DNA of 41,341 nucleotides from positions 1-41,341 of the IMG/VR virus record IMGVR_UViG_3300034012_000426, one strand, 5' to 3'. The first letter of the stretch is position 1; each line of letters starts with the position of its first letter. The notes below the pieces were generated by a model. The model searched no databases. It was not told the origin of the DNA and saw only the letters and a list, made by a program, of their open reading frames with translations. A program made the translations under genes and the position numbers. The stretch comes from a virus. Shown piece by piece: positions 15,011-21,726 of the stretch.

Positions 15011-16362
15011 ACCTCCGCCCCTACCAGCAACAACTCATCACCGATATCCGCCTGCAGTACCAGCTCGGCAAGCGCACAGTGCTAGCAGTGCTGCCAACCG
15101 GCGGCGGCAAGACGGTGTGCTTCAGCTATATCGCCCAAGCTGCCGCCAAAAAGGGCAACCGTGTCTGCATACTTGTCCACCGCGCAGAGCTGCTGGACCA
15201 GGCCAGCCGAGCACTGACCGGCATGGGTGTCACGCATGGCCGCATCGCAGCAGGCCGCAGCATGGACCTAAGCCATGCGGTGCAGGTTGCTTCAGTCCAG
15301 ACCCTTGCCCGGAGGCTGCACAAACTGCCGGGGGAGTTCTTTCAGCTCTTGGTGGTGGACGAGGCACACCACACCAATGCAGGCCAGTGGGCAACGGTCA
15401 TTCGCCATTTCCAAATAGCGCACGTTTTAGGAGTGACAGCGACGCCATGCCGTGGCGACGGTCGTGGGCTTGGCGACCACTACCAGGCCATGGTGCAGGG
15501 CCCCAGCGCTGCGTGGCTGACCGACAACGGCTACCTCGCCAGTGCTCGTGTGCTGGCACCACCGGGGTTCGATACTGCTGGCCTGCGCAAGCGCATGGGT
15601 GACTTTGACGCCAAGCAAGCAGAGGAGCGCGTCGGGACCATCATGGGCGACTGCGTTAGCCACTACCGCAAGCATCTAACAGGTCAGACCGCTATTGCCT
15701 TCTGCTGCTCAGTGGCGCATGCCGAAGCGGTTGCGGCGCTATTCATGAGCCAGGGCATCCCAGCCGCCAGCATTGATGGCACCATGACCGCCGACCAGCG
15801 CAGAGACCTGTTAACAGCGCTGGGCACTGGTCGCATCAAGGTGCTCACATCCTGCAGCCTTATCGGTGAGGGTGTAGACGTGCCCAGCGTCGGCGGGTGC
15901 ATTCTCCTCAGGCCAACTCAGTCGGTCAGCTTGCACCTGCAGATGATCGGTCGCTGCCTGAGGCCAAGCCATGGCAAAACCGCTGTGGTGCTGGACCATG
16001 TGGGCAACACGTTGCGGCTAGGCCATCACCTAGAAGACCGCGACTGGACACTGGACGGTGCCCGCAAACGCGACCGCGACCAATCGCCCAGCGTCAAGGT
16101 GTGCCCCGTGTGCTTCAGCACCAGCATGAGCACCGCGCAAGTGTGCTCTGACTGCGGGCATGTGTTTGCACCGCAGGAGACCAGGGAGCTAAAGGTGGTC
16201 GAGGGTGAACTGCAGGAGCTAACCACACGCGAGCGCAAACGCGAGCAGGGCACAGCCCAGTCCCTCGAAGACCTCCGCAAGCTGGCGCAGCAACGCGGCT
16301 ACAAACGCGGCTGGGCAGAGCGGGTGTATCAGGCACGTCTAGCTAAAAGGCACGGACTATGA
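15007..16362 (+). CDS. Superfamily 2 DEAD/DEAH-box helicase with C-terminal zinc ribbon
   Basis: 451 residues. 'LRPYQQQLITDI' is the Q-motif region; Walker A 'LPTGGGKT' is at residues 30-36, the 'VVDEAHH' box at 115-121 and 'GVTATPCRGDG' is motif III-like. The second RecA domain carries 'GEGVDVPSVGGCILLRPTQS' and motif VI 'QMIGRCLRPS'. Near residue 370 a four-cysteine zinc ribbon ('CPVCFSTS...CSDCGHVF') follows. Helicases of this type are common in phage replication-recombination clusters and may remodel forks or recombination intermediates. The start overlaps the HNH-AP2 stop. Confidence 0.94.
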   Translation: MNLRPYQQQLITDIRLQYQLGKRTVLAVLPTGGGKTVCFSYIAQAAAKKGNRVCILVHRAELLDQASRALTGMGVTHGRIAAGRSMDLSHAVQVASVQTLARRLHKLPGEFFQLLVVDEAHHTNAGQWATVIRHFQIAHVLGVTATPCRGDGRGLGDHYQAMVQGPSAAWLTDNGYLASARVLAPPGFDTAGLRKRMGDFDAKQAEERVGTIMGDCVSHYRKHLTGQTAIAFCCSVAHAEAVAALFMSQGIPAASIDGTMTADQRRDLLTALGTGRIKVLTSCSLIGEGVDVPSVGGCILLRPTQSVSLHLQMIGRCLRPSHGKTAVVLDHVGNTLRLGHHLEDRDWTLDGARKRDRDQSPSVKVCPVCFSTSMSTAQVCSDCGHVFAPQETRELKVVEGELQELTTRERKREQGTAQSLEDLRKLAQQRGYKRGWAERVYQARLAKRHGL

Positions 16363-16910
16363 CTTGGAATCAAGCTGAGTATTCAAAAAAACGCCGAGAT
16401 CACTGCAAGCAACTCGGCATGTGCACAAAATGCTACAAAAGGCCAGCATTGGTACAGCGCAAGCAATGCGCTGATTGTCAAATGGATTCAGTCATTCAAG
16501 AAGCATTTAAGTTTGATCGCAGGCGCAAAATGCCTGGAAGCACCGCAAAGCGAGGATCATGCTATGTCGATCAATTTTGTATCGCTGTGCGCAAGCAGTG
16601 GCGAGATGACATCAAAAATAAATGGACCGGCAAATGCTTTTACACTGGCCTGCAAATTGAAATAGGTGCCACTGCTGGATTGGATCACATGCTTCCAGTT
16701 TCAAGAGCGTCGGCATTTGGACCTGCCAAGGTTTTTCATCCAGACAACCTTGTTTGGTGCCATTCATCTGTCAATATGCTCAAGGGCGACATGACTGCGG
16801 ACGAGTTTTACGTTTGGCTTAGGCATGATCTACCCATGGCCATCGCAAGCATGAGCAGTGAGCGAGCAGCGCATCCAGCAGGAGATCCGGCTAGCCATCA
16901 GCCACGGTGA
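16359..16910 (+). CDS. Zinc-finger HNH-like nuclease
   Basis: 183 residues. The N-terminus has a four-cysteine zinc finger ('CTKCYKRPALVQRKQCADCQ') of the type found in several phage HNH proteins. After a basic linker comes an HNH-like core: 'GKCFYTGLQIEIGATAGLDH', then 'MLPVSR', 'HPDNLVWCHSSVNMLKGDM'. The Asp-His pair and the downstream Asn and Lys match the HNH fold, with 'CFYTG' in place of a CxxC knuckle. Its last 53 bases overlap the VRR-NUC gene. It may process DNA in recombination or be a selfish nuclease; these cannot be told apart here. Confidence 0.75.
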   Translation: MTWNQAEYSKKRRDHCKQLGMCTKCYKRPALVQRKQCADCQMDSVIQEAFKFDRRRKMPGSTAKRGSCYVDQFCIAVRKQWRDDIKNKWTGKCFYTGLQIEIGATAGLDHMLPVSRASAFGPAKVFHPDNLVWCHSSVNMLKGDMTADEFYVWLRHDLPMAIASMSSERAAHPAGDPASHQPR

Positions 16911-17286
16911 TACCAAGGTCTTCCGCAATAACACCGGCACCCTGCGCGACCAGCATGGCCGCCCTGTGCAGTTCGGCCTGTGCAAAGGCAGTGCTGACCT
17001 GATCGGCTGGACAACGCGCACGGTCACTCAGGAGATGGTCGGACAGCGCATCGCCGTGTTCACCAGCATCGAGGTCAAGACCCCAACCGGCAGGCTCAGG
17101 CTAGAGCAGCAGCAGTGGCTTGATGCGGTGCAGGCAGCAGGCGGTATCGCTGGTGTGGCACGCAGCGTTGAGGATGCCCAACGGTTGACCATGGTTGACC
17201 ACGGTGGTAGTATTCCTCCAGCCACAAGCCGGATGCATGGCCCGGAGTTAGTCCCGTCAGCGACGAAGGCTGATCACCACCCATAA
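16858..17286 (+). CDS. VRR-NUC domain nuclease
   Basis: 142 residues, GTG start at 16858. 'SEQRIQQEIRLAISHGDTKV' leads into 'FRNNTGTLRD', 'FGLCKGSADLIGW' and 'FTSIEVKTPTGRLRLEQQQW', which contain the E...GxxD...ExK catalytic set of the PD-(D/E)XK-like VRR-NUC family, followed by 'VQAAGGIAGVARSVEDA'. Phage members are thought to cut branched DNA or Holliday junctions. The last 20 codons lie outside the domain and coincide with the first copy of a 59-base tandem repeat, so this tail may be an accident of the overlapping element. Confidence 0.88.
   Translation: MSEQRIQQEIRLAISHGDTKVFRNNTGTLRDQHGRPVQFGLCKGSADLIGWTTRTVTQEMVGQRIAVFTSIEVKTPTGRLRLEQQQWLDAVQAAGGIAGVARSVEDAQRLTMVDHGGSIPPATSRMHGPELVPSATKADHHP
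17185..17213 (+). promoter_or_regulatory. Promoter-like sequence B inside the 3' end of the VRR-NUC gene
   Basis: TTGACC (17185-17190), 17 bases, TAGTAT (17208-17213): close to the sigma-70 consensus with ideal spacing. The start point would fall near 17220, exactly before the tandem repeat at 17224. The first ten bases, TTGACCATGG, recur in the second candidate promoter at 17384, which suggests duplication of a promoter segment. Confidence 0.5.
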
Positions 17287-17361
17287 GCCGGATGCAGGGG
17301 CCGGAGATAGTCCCGCCGACGACGCAGGTCGGTCGCCTCGGGGGTCGGGCGTTACCTGACC
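17219..17361 (+). ncRNA. Candidate structured small RNA with tandem 59-base units
   Basis: Two repeat units (17224-17278 and 17283-17337) align with 43 of 55 identical bases. Each can form hairpin 1 (CCGG/CCGG with a nine-base loop) and hairpin 2. Hairpin 2 is TCAGC/GCTGA in unit 1 (17257-17273) and CCGAC/GTCGG in unit 2 (17316-17332), so three base pairs changed on both sides and stayed paired; a G-U pair closes both. A further hairpin, GGTCGGG/CCTGACC with loop CGTTA, follows at 17343-17361. A promoter-like sequence lies just upstream. Compensatory change supports selection on structure, but two copies are a small sample. Confidence 0.5.
17224..17337. repeat. Imperfect tandem repeat, 59-base period
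   Basis: The first unit begins acaagccggatgca at 17224, the second ataagccggatgca at 17283. Of 55 aligned bases 12 differ, and six of those twelve lie in three compensating base pairs. The first unit overlaps the end of the VRR-NUC frame; the second lies after its stop codon, so protein coding does not explain conservation of the second copy. Confidence 0.85.
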
Positions 17362-17383
17362 TCATCCATTCCCCTCACCACGC

Positions 17384-17411
17384 TTGACCATGGCGGCACA
17401 TGGTGTAGGAT
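17384..17411 (+). promoter_or_regulatory. Promoter-like sequence A before the small-gene island
   Basis: TTGACC (17384-17389), 16 bases, TAGGAT (17406-17411), with the start expected near 17418, about 20 bases before the ATG at 17438. It shares TTGACCATGG and further downstream bases with the upstream candidate at 17185. It would drive the small genes and then the recombination genes. Confidence 0.5.
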
Positions 17412-17437
17412 ATGGGGGTCCCAAACGGATTCCACCC

Positions 17438-17638
17438 ATGACCCGCACACCTCTCGCCATGCTCCCCTCCAGCGCCACCAACATGGCTGTGCGCTGCCAG
17501 TCGGCCTGCATCGCATCGGTCGGGTCAGACATGGAAGCATGGGACCGCTGGAGCGCCAGCCTTGACCGCTGGATGTCGCATCCTCAATTCGACATGGCGG
17601 AGTTCAGCCGCCTATGTCGGGTCTACGGGCTCGACTGA
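17438..17638 (+). CDS. Small hypothetical protein
   Basis: 66 residues from ATG 17438 (MTRTPLAMLPSSATNMAVRC). The C-terminal half is aromatic and helical: 'DMEAWDRWSASLDRWMSHPQ', 'FDMAEFSRLCRVYGLD'. The ATG directly follows the ATTCCACCC leader and lies about 20 bases after the expected start from promoter-like sequence A, which is why this start is preferred to an upstream ATG at 17384. No family is recognised. Confidence 0.55.
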   Translation: MTRTPLAMLPSSATNMAVRCQSACIASVGSDMEAWDRWSASLDRWMSHPQFDMAEFSRLCRVYGLD

Positions 17639-17654
17639 GCCCATCATTCCACCC

Positions 17655-17843
17655 ATGAACTTAATTCAATTCGGCTACGACAAAGATTCCGAAATCTGGC
17701 AGCGCGGTTACGCCCGGTCGGATTGGAGCCTTAAAGCATTAGAGGACTCTCGTAACAATGGCTGGCAAATCTGCGATCGCTACGGCAATCGCTCTGGATA
17801 CATGACGAAAGACGATGCACTGGCTGCACTGCAGTCTGCCTGA
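17655..17843 (+). CDS. Small hypothetical protein
   Basis: 62 residues from ATG 17655 (MNLIQFGYDKDSEIWQRGYA). It is soluble, rich in charged and aromatic residues, and ends 'GYMTKDDALAALQSA'. The ATG directly follows the second ATTCCACCC leader, which fixes the start. The gene contains one HIP1 octamer (17773-17780). No family is recognised. A short hairpin, CCGGGA/TCCCGG (17857-17879), follows it without a T-run. Confidence 0.6.
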   Translation: MNLIQFGYDKDSEIWQRGYARSDWSLKALEDSRNNGWQICDRYGNRSGYMTKDDALAALQSA

Positions 17844-17903
17844 CCCACGCGGCCAACCGGGAGCCGCACCCAATCCCGGCACCATTCCACCCGCTTTAAG
17901 CAA

Positions 17904-18083
17904 ATGACAACCACACTGACCCTGATTCTTGCCCTGCTCCTGCTGCCGCTGGTCATCCTGCTCTGGGCAACCGAGTCCACTGAGCAACGCGCCAAGCGAC
18001 TGCGTGGTTACGGCTGGACGCAGCGCCGCATTGCAGACCACATGCGCATCAGCCGCTACCGCGTCCGCTTAGCACTGGCGTAA
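17904..18083 (+). CDS. Membrane-anchored small helix-turn-helix protein
   Basis: 59 residues. An N-terminal transmembrane helix (about residues 3-21, 'TTLTLILALLLLPLVILLW') is followed by a short linker and a helix-turn-helix-like C-terminus ('RLRGYGWTQRRIADHMRISR', then YRVRLALA), as in resolvase or sigma region 4 type HTHs. If both predictions hold, the DNA-binding part faces the cytoplasm while the helix sits in the membrane. The third ATTCCACCC element lies just upstream. Role unknown; a membrane-tethered regulator or replication anchor are possibilities. Confidence 0.65.
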   Translation: MTTTLTLILALLLLPLVILLWATESTEQRAKRLRGYGWTQRRIADHMRISRYRVRLALA

Positions 18084-18090
18084 AGAAAAC

Positions 18091-18113
18091 GGGGCGGCCA
18101 CACCAACCGCCCC
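18091..18113 (-). terminator. Hairpin with T-run on the minus strand
   Basis: GGGGCGG (18091-18097) and CCGCCCC (18107-18113) form a perfect seven-base stem with a nine-base loop. Read on the minus strand, the stem is followed by GTTTTCTTTA, as in an intrinsic terminator; on the plus strand there is no T-run. All genes here are on the plus strand, so its job may be to stop antisense transcription, or it may act as an mRNA hairpin between genes. Confidence 0.35.
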
Positions 18114-18137
18114 ACCTCAACACACCGCGTTAATTCT

Positions 18138-18338
18138 ATGACCGACTCAGACCGCTACTGGACTTTCATCACTGCAGCGCAGTATGCCGGTAACTTCTTT
18201 ACCGCCTTGGCTGAAGCCGGCCTCAAGGCTGACCCGATCAACCGCGAGCGCCTGCTGCTTGCATTCCCGGAGATCTACGCAACCTATGGCCCTAGCAGCC
18301 GGCTGCACCGCAAACTGCGCGAGGGGGTGGAAGCATGA
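18138..18338 (+). CDS. Small hypothetical protein before the exonuclease
   Basis: 66 residues (MTDSDRYWTFITAAQYAGNF). It looks like a folded helical protein: 'FTALAEAGLKADPINRERLL', 'FPEIYATYGPSSRLHRKLRE'. Its stop overlaps the exonuclease start by four bases (ATGA), indicating co-translation with the RecE-like gene and a possible link with recombination. No family is recognised. Confidence 0.7.
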   Translation: MTDSDRYWTFITAAQYAGNFFTALAEAGLKADPINRERLLLAFPEIYATYGPSSRLHRKLREGVEA

Positions 18339-19129
18339 CCATCTCTAATGCCGACTATCACGCTGACCCAGCCATCAGCGCCAGTCACCTCAAAGCGGTA
18401 ATGCAATCGCCTTACCACTATTGGGCGCGATATCTGGACCCGCATCGCTTGCCGGTTGAACCGACAGCAGCGATGAAGCTAGGCAGCTTGGTGCATTGCG
18501 CCGTGCTGGAGCCTGATGAGCTGTCATCCCGCTATGGCGTCTGCGGGCCACGCAACACCAAAGCAGGCAAGGAACAGGCTGAGCAGATGGCTACTGCTGG
18601 CATCGAAGCCGTAACGGCCGGCGACATGCTGACCGCTAACTGCATGGCCGATAGCGTCCGACGGCATCCTGCTGCATCAGCGCTGCTCGCTCATGGCAAG
18701 GCCGAGCAGTCGTTCTGGTGGGATGACCTGCCAACAGGACTGCGCTGCAAATGCCGCCCAGACTGGTATCAAGGCAGCACCATCGTTGACCTGAAGACAT
18801 GCCAAGACGCCAGCCCTGCAGCGTTTGCCCGTAGCGTGGCGACCTTCGCCTACCACGTCCAAGCAGCGCATTACCTGACTGGCCTGCACGGCGCTGGCCG
18901 GTTTGTGTTTATCGCAGTGGAAAAGACTGCGCCGTATGCGGTCGCCGTCTACGAACTGGACCATGCCGCTATGGCATTAGGGCGGACCATGCGCGATAAT
19001 GCACTGGACGTGATCGCCACCTGCAAGGCCGCTGACATGTGGCCCGGCTACGGCGACACCTCAGTCCAAACGCTCAGCCTGCCCGGCTGGGCACTTAATG
19101 CCAACCAGCAATCACCCATCGAGTTCTGA
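18335..19129 (+). CDS. RecE-like PD-(D/E)XK exonuclease
   Basis: 264 residues. '[20 protein letters not shown]' and '[16 protein letters not shown]' are the N-terminal signature of the exonuclease VIII/PDDEXK-like group. The catalytic set follows: '[20 protein letters not shown]' (Asp in RPDW, then D-L-K) and '[12 protein letters not shown]' with the conserved Gln-Tyr. The enzyme would resect double-strand ends 5' to 3' to give single strands for the annealase encoded immediately downstream. The stop and the RecT start overlap as TGATG, so the two are coupled. Confidence 0.92.
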   Translation: MTISNADYHADPAISASHLKAVMQSPYHYWARYLDPHRLPVEPTAAMKLGSLVHCAVLEPDELSSRYGVCGPRNTKAGKEQAEQMATAGIEAVTAGDMLTANCMADSVRRHPAASALLAHGKAEQSFWWDDLPTGLRCKCRPDWYQGSTIVDLKTCQDASPAAFARSVATFAYHVQAAHYLTGLHGAGRFVFIAVEKTAPYAVAVYELDHAAMALGRTMRDNALDVIATCKAADMWPGYGDTSVQTLSLPGWALNANQQSPIEF

Positions 19130-19875
19130 TGTCAACCGCTATCACCCTTTGGACCCCAGAGCAAACGCAGCTTATTAGCAGCACCATTGCACCAGGTTGC
19201 AGCAATGATGAGCTACGGCTGTTTGCCTATGCGTGCCAGCGCACTGGCCTTGACCCGTTCAGCAAGCAGATCTACGCCATCAAGCGTGGCGGCAAAATGA
19301 CCATCCAAGCAGGCATTGATGGCCTGCGTGCCATTGCCGAGCGCACCGGACAACTGGACGGCAGCGAGACGTACTGGTGCGGCGAAGATGGCGACTGGCG
19401 CGATGTATGGCTCTCCAGCAAGCCGCCCGCTGCAGCTAAGACCATCGTGCATCGCAAAGGCAGCCAGCATCCTTTTATTGGTGTTGCCCGCTTTGCTGAC
19501 TACAACGCCGGTCAGGGGCTGTGGTCCAAGATGCCTGCCGCGATGATTGCCAAGTGCTCCGAGGCGCTGGCGCTTCGTAAGGCATTCCCTGCCGACATGT
19601 CTGGTGTGTACAGCACCGACGAAATGGACCAAGCCGAGACTGTTACGGTCACGCCAGCTGAGCAGGTCAAGCTGCCTGCTACCACCAAGGTAGACAGCAG
19701 CAAGACGTTCACCGCTGGTAAGGCAGCCATCGCTAAGGCCAAAACCCTGCAGGATCTAGAAGACCTGCAACCGCGTATGGCGGCACGGCTAGAAGCCGGT
19801 GAGATCAGCCAAGAGCAGCACGATCAACTTTTGCAACTAATGCTTGAAAAAGAGAATGAGTTATCTGACAACTGA
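19129..19875 (+). CDS. bet: RecT/Bet-family single-strand annealing protein
   Basis: 248 residues. '[20 protein letters not shown]' and '[20 protein letters not shown]' followed by '[11 protein letters not shown]' are the defining features of the lambda Bet/RecT family; '[19 protein letters not shown]' is the second conserved block. The C-terminal 60 residues are linker plus helices ('[20 protein letters not shown]') that usually contact SSB or partners. It anneals complementary single strands made by the adjacent exonuclease, giving recombination-dependent repair and concatemer formation. The 3' end overlaps the HTH gene by 20 bases. Confidence 0.93.
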   Translation: MSTAITLWTPEQTQLISSTIAPGCSNDELRLFAYACQRTGLDPFSKQIYAIKRGGKMTIQAGIDGLRAIAERTGQLDGSETYWCGEDGDWRDVWLSSKPPAAAKTIVHRKGSQHPFIGVARFADYNAGQGLWSKMPAAMIAKCSEALALRKAFPADMSGVYSTDEMDQAETVTVTPAEQVKLPATTKVDSSKTFTAGKAAIAKAKTLQDLEDLQPRMAARLEAGEISQEQHDQLLQLMLEKENELSDN

Positions 19876-20062
19876 GCAACTAGCCGAGCGTTGGGGCCTC
19901 AAGCCGTCCAGCATTAAGTCTCAACGATTACGCGGCCAAGGGCCTAGCTATTACACAGTCCCGAGGCTAGGATGTCCACTCGGCCAGTCCCGCGTCAGGT
20001 ACAACCTGCCTGATGTACTGGCCTTTGAAGAGACCCATTCCATTACACCAATCAACCCATGA
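19856..20062 (+). CDS. Excisionase-like helix-turn-helix protein
   Basis: 68 residues from ATG 19856 ([20 protein letters not shown]); a TTG at 19844 would add four residues. '[20 protein letters not shown]' and '[11 protein letters not shown]' is the winged HTH pattern of the HTH_17/excisionase-MerR family. Such proteins bind DNA directly, as excisionases or small regulators. An excisionase role would fit the integrase gene elsewhere in the genome, but a regulator of the early operon is equally possible. The end overlaps the SSB start by four bases. Confidence 0.75.
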   Translation: MSYLTTEQLAERWGLKPSSIKSQRLRGQGPSYYTVPRLGCPLGQSRVRYNLPDVLAFEETHSITPINP

Positions 20063-20406
20063 GTTTGTATGCTTCCGGCGTCGTGCGCATTATTAGCGAG
20101 CCGCAAATTAAGTTTTTTGATTCCGGTACTTGTGTTTGCAACTTTGGTGCAGGCATTCAGGAAGGCAAAGATAAAGACGGCAACTACATCAACAATGCAA
20201 TTGACGTAGAGGTCTGGGGTAAAGGCGGTCAGATGATTGCCGACAACTGCAAAAAAGGTGACAGCATCATGGTTACCGGCGGCATTCGCCGTCAGGACTG
20301 GCAGGATAAGGAGAGCGGCGCTAAACGCTCTAAGCATGTGCTGAATGTCACCCGGTTTGAATACCTGCCGCGTGCTGCTGCTGCTAGCGAGGAGTCTGCA
20401 TTCTGA
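20059..20406 (+). CDS. ssb: Single-stranded DNA-binding protein
   Basis: 115 residues. 'LYASGVVRIISEPQIKFFDS' begins an OB-fold; 'CNFGAGIQEGKDKDG', 'IDVEVWGKGGQMIADNCKKG' and 'DSIMVTGGIRRQDWQDKES' are the standard bacterial-type SSB strands. The C-terminus is short ('AAAASEESAF') and only mildly acidic compared with the DDDIPF tail of host SSB, so interactions with host partners may be reduced. It lies behind the exonuclease-annealase pair and would protect the single strands they produce. Confidence 0.9.
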   Translation: MSLYASGVVRIISEPQIKFFDSGTCVCNFGAGIQEGKDKDGNYINNAIDVEVWGKGGQMIADNCKKGDSIMVTGGIRRQDWQDKESGAKRSKHVLNVTRFEYLPRAAAASEESAF

Positions 20407-20558
20407 TGAACCAAACTAGCCTTGAAGCTGCATTCAAGGAGTGGTGGGAGGCGTCCTACGGGCGCCCTCCTGGCACCCATGCAGTGATGACCCATGCCGC
20501 CTTTGCGGCCCATGTCCTTGAGTTGATGGAGCTTATCAGTGAACAACCCAATAGCTGA
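20406..20558 (+). CDS. Tiny helical hypothetical protein
   Basis: 50 residues. The ATG at 20406 overlaps the SSB stop (TGATG). 'MNQTSLEAAFKEWWEASYGR' then 'THAVMTHAAFAAHVLELMEL' predicts two helices around a 'YGRPPG' turn. The coupled start and protein-like composition support it. No family is recognised. Confidence 0.65.
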   Translation: MNQTSLEAAFKEWWEASYGRPPGTHAVMTHAAFAAHVLELMELISEQPNS

Positions 20559-20697
20559 CCAGCAACGGCAGGACTACTTGGAGTGGTTGTATCACCACTA
20601 TGGCCGCACCTGCGAAACCTATACCGGCCTGTACCAGCAGCGCATTGCTGACTTGGTAAAGCGCGACATGGAGGAGGCACTAGAGGGCAATGCCTAG
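20539..20697 (+). CDS. Tiny hypothetical protein
   Basis: 52 residues from GTG 20539, overlapping the previous gene by 20 bases and the next by eight. 'NNPIADQQRQDYLEWLYHHY' and 'TYTGLYQQRIADLVKRDMEE' are helical and rich in aromatic and charged residues. The dense overlaps fit an early phage operon. No family is recognised. Confidence 0.6.
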   Translation: MNNPIADQQRQDYLEWLYHHYGRTCETYTGLYQQRIADLVKRDMEEALEGNA

Positions 20698-20980
20698 CCC
20701 GCGCATACCAACGCAGCGCGGCCGTAACTACACGGTGAACATCCGCATGAGCCGCGAGGAGATTGAAGCTGCCCGCAAACTCGGCGGCGGCAACATCAGT
20801 CAAGGCTTCAGGCACGCCATTCGCTATGCGACGGATCGTGACATGAAGCCCGTGACGCTTACAACGCTGCTGCGTTCGGCTGCCGTCCTTGCCCAAGATT
20901 TAGAAGATACATGCAAACAATTCAGGTCCGATGCTATGAGCCGAGTTAGACGTGCCAGCAGTTCAAGTCCGATGCCCTAG
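20690..20980 (+). CDS. Ribbon-helix-helix-like small protein
   Basis: 96 residues from ATG 20690. After a basic N-terminus, 'RNYTVNIRMSREEIEAARKL' and 'GNISQGFRHAIRYA' form a strand-helix-helix pattern like an Arc/MetJ-type DNA-binding protein, followed by a helix ('TLLRSAAVLAQDLEDTCKQF') and a Ser/Pro-rich end that overlaps the next gene. It is the third such protein in the genome. A regulatory role is likely, target unknown. Confidence 0.65.
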   Translation: MPSPRIPTQRGRNYTVNIRMSREEIEAARKLGGGNISQGFRHAIRYATDRDMKPVTLTTLLRSAAVLAQDLEDTCKQFRSDAMSRVRRASSSSPMP

Positions 20981-21185
20981 CTGCTCATGCCAGCAGACGT
21001 ATGTCGTTATGACCAATCAATTGGCTGACGGTACGATTGTTAGGCGTCGCCGCTGCGATGGGTGTAATCACCGCTGGTACACCAAGCAACCGGCAGAAAT
21101 TCAAATTTCAAAGTATGACCTGAAATGGTCAGCATCTAAGCACTGCACTGGTAAACACGTTATCGACATCAATGATCCTATCTGA
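20952..21185 (+). CDS. Zinc-ribbon protein with NrdR-like knuckles
   Basis: 77 residues, GTG start at 20952. 'VRCPSCSCQQTYVVMTNQLA' and 'TIVRRRRCDGCNHRWYT' make a CxxC...CxxC zinc ribbon with the 'RRRRCDGC..RWYT' pattern of the NrdR repressor zinc domain. The ATP-cone domain of NrdR is absent. Phage proteins of this kind may act as small transcription regulators. The end overlaps dCTP deaminase by 14 bases, which could point to nucleotide metabolism control, though this is inference. Confidence 0.7.
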   Translation: MPAVQVRCPSCSCQQTYVVMTNQLADGTIVRRRRCDGCNHRWYTKQPAEIQISKYDLKWSASKHCTGKHVIDINDPI

Positions 21186-21726
21186 CACCGAAATCGAAGA
21201 CCTGATCGTCACTCAGGGGATGGTGCAGGGCCATGACCCAGAGCTGATCAATCCTGCCAGCTTGGACCTGCGGCTTGGCAACCTGATCATGCTCGAATCG
21301 GTCCAAGGGCACCAGATGATTCCGCTTGACATCAGCGGTTACACCGTGGAGCATCCATACGAGTTGGTGCCTGGTCAGTTTGTGCTGGCCCAGACGGTCG
21401 AGACCTTTTACATGCCGGAAGATATCGCCGGCCTGTTTTTCCTGAAGTCAAGCCGCGCCAGGGAGGGCTATGAGAACCTCCACGCCGGCTATGCCGATCC
21501 CGGCTGGAATGGCAGCACGCTAACGCTAGAGCTGAAAAACGCCCGTCAGCTGCAGCCGCTGCCCATTTACCCAGGGCTCAAGATTGGTCAGATGGTGTTC
21601 TTTCGCATGAGCCAGCAGCCAGCGCTGAGCTATGCGCAGGTTGGGCATTACAACAATGACAAGCTAGTGGCTGCCTCCAAGCAGTTCCTGAGCCGCAGCC
21701 AAATGCCAAGGCTCGATGCTGCATGA
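21172..21726 (+). CDS. dcd: dCTP deaminase
   Basis: 184 residues. 'MILSDTEIEDLI' and 'INPASLDLRLGN' are the N-terminal signature of dCTP deaminase. The active-site segments 'FLKSSRAREG' and 'HAGYADPGWNGSTLTLELKN', containing the catalytic Glu, are present, as is 'GLKIGQMVFFRM'. It converts dCTP to dUTP, feeding dTTP synthesis, and belongs to the trimeric dUTPase superfamily. Neither thymidylate synthase nor a separate dUTPase was recognised. The C-terminus overlaps an antisense gene. Confidence 0.93.
   Translation: MILSDTEIEDLIVTQGMVQGHDPELINPASLDLRLGNLIMLESVQGHQMIPLDISGYTVEHPYELVPGQFVLAQTVETFYMPEDIAGLFFLKSSRAREGYENLHAGYADPGWNGSTLTLELKNARQLQPLPIYPGLKIGQMVFFRMSQQPALSYAQVGHYNNDKLVAASKQFLSRSQMPRLDAA

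Larger units (their letters stand above)
17429..17892 (+). repeat. Three copies of ATTCCACCC in front of small genes
   Basis: The nine-base sequence ATTCCACCC is found at 17429-17437 (abutting the ATG at 17438), at 17646-17654 (abutting the ATG at 17655) and at 17884-17892 (11 bases before the ATG at 17904). It is not a Shine-Dalgarno sequence, and none of these three genes has a good one. The repeated position at starts suggests a shared leader element for translation or binding. Confidence 0.6.

Noticed and set aside
14922-15602. A 226-codon plus-strand frame overlapping the HNH-AP2 and helicase genes
   Set aside because: It is an alternative frame of the helicase gene; the translation is Pro/Arg/Cys-rich and has no recognisable fold.
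14501-17286. Helicase, HNH and VRR-NUC genes as an anti-phage defence island
   Set aside because: The same types of genes are ordinary parts of phage replication and recombination modules, and they are joined in one operon with exonuclease, annealase and SSB.
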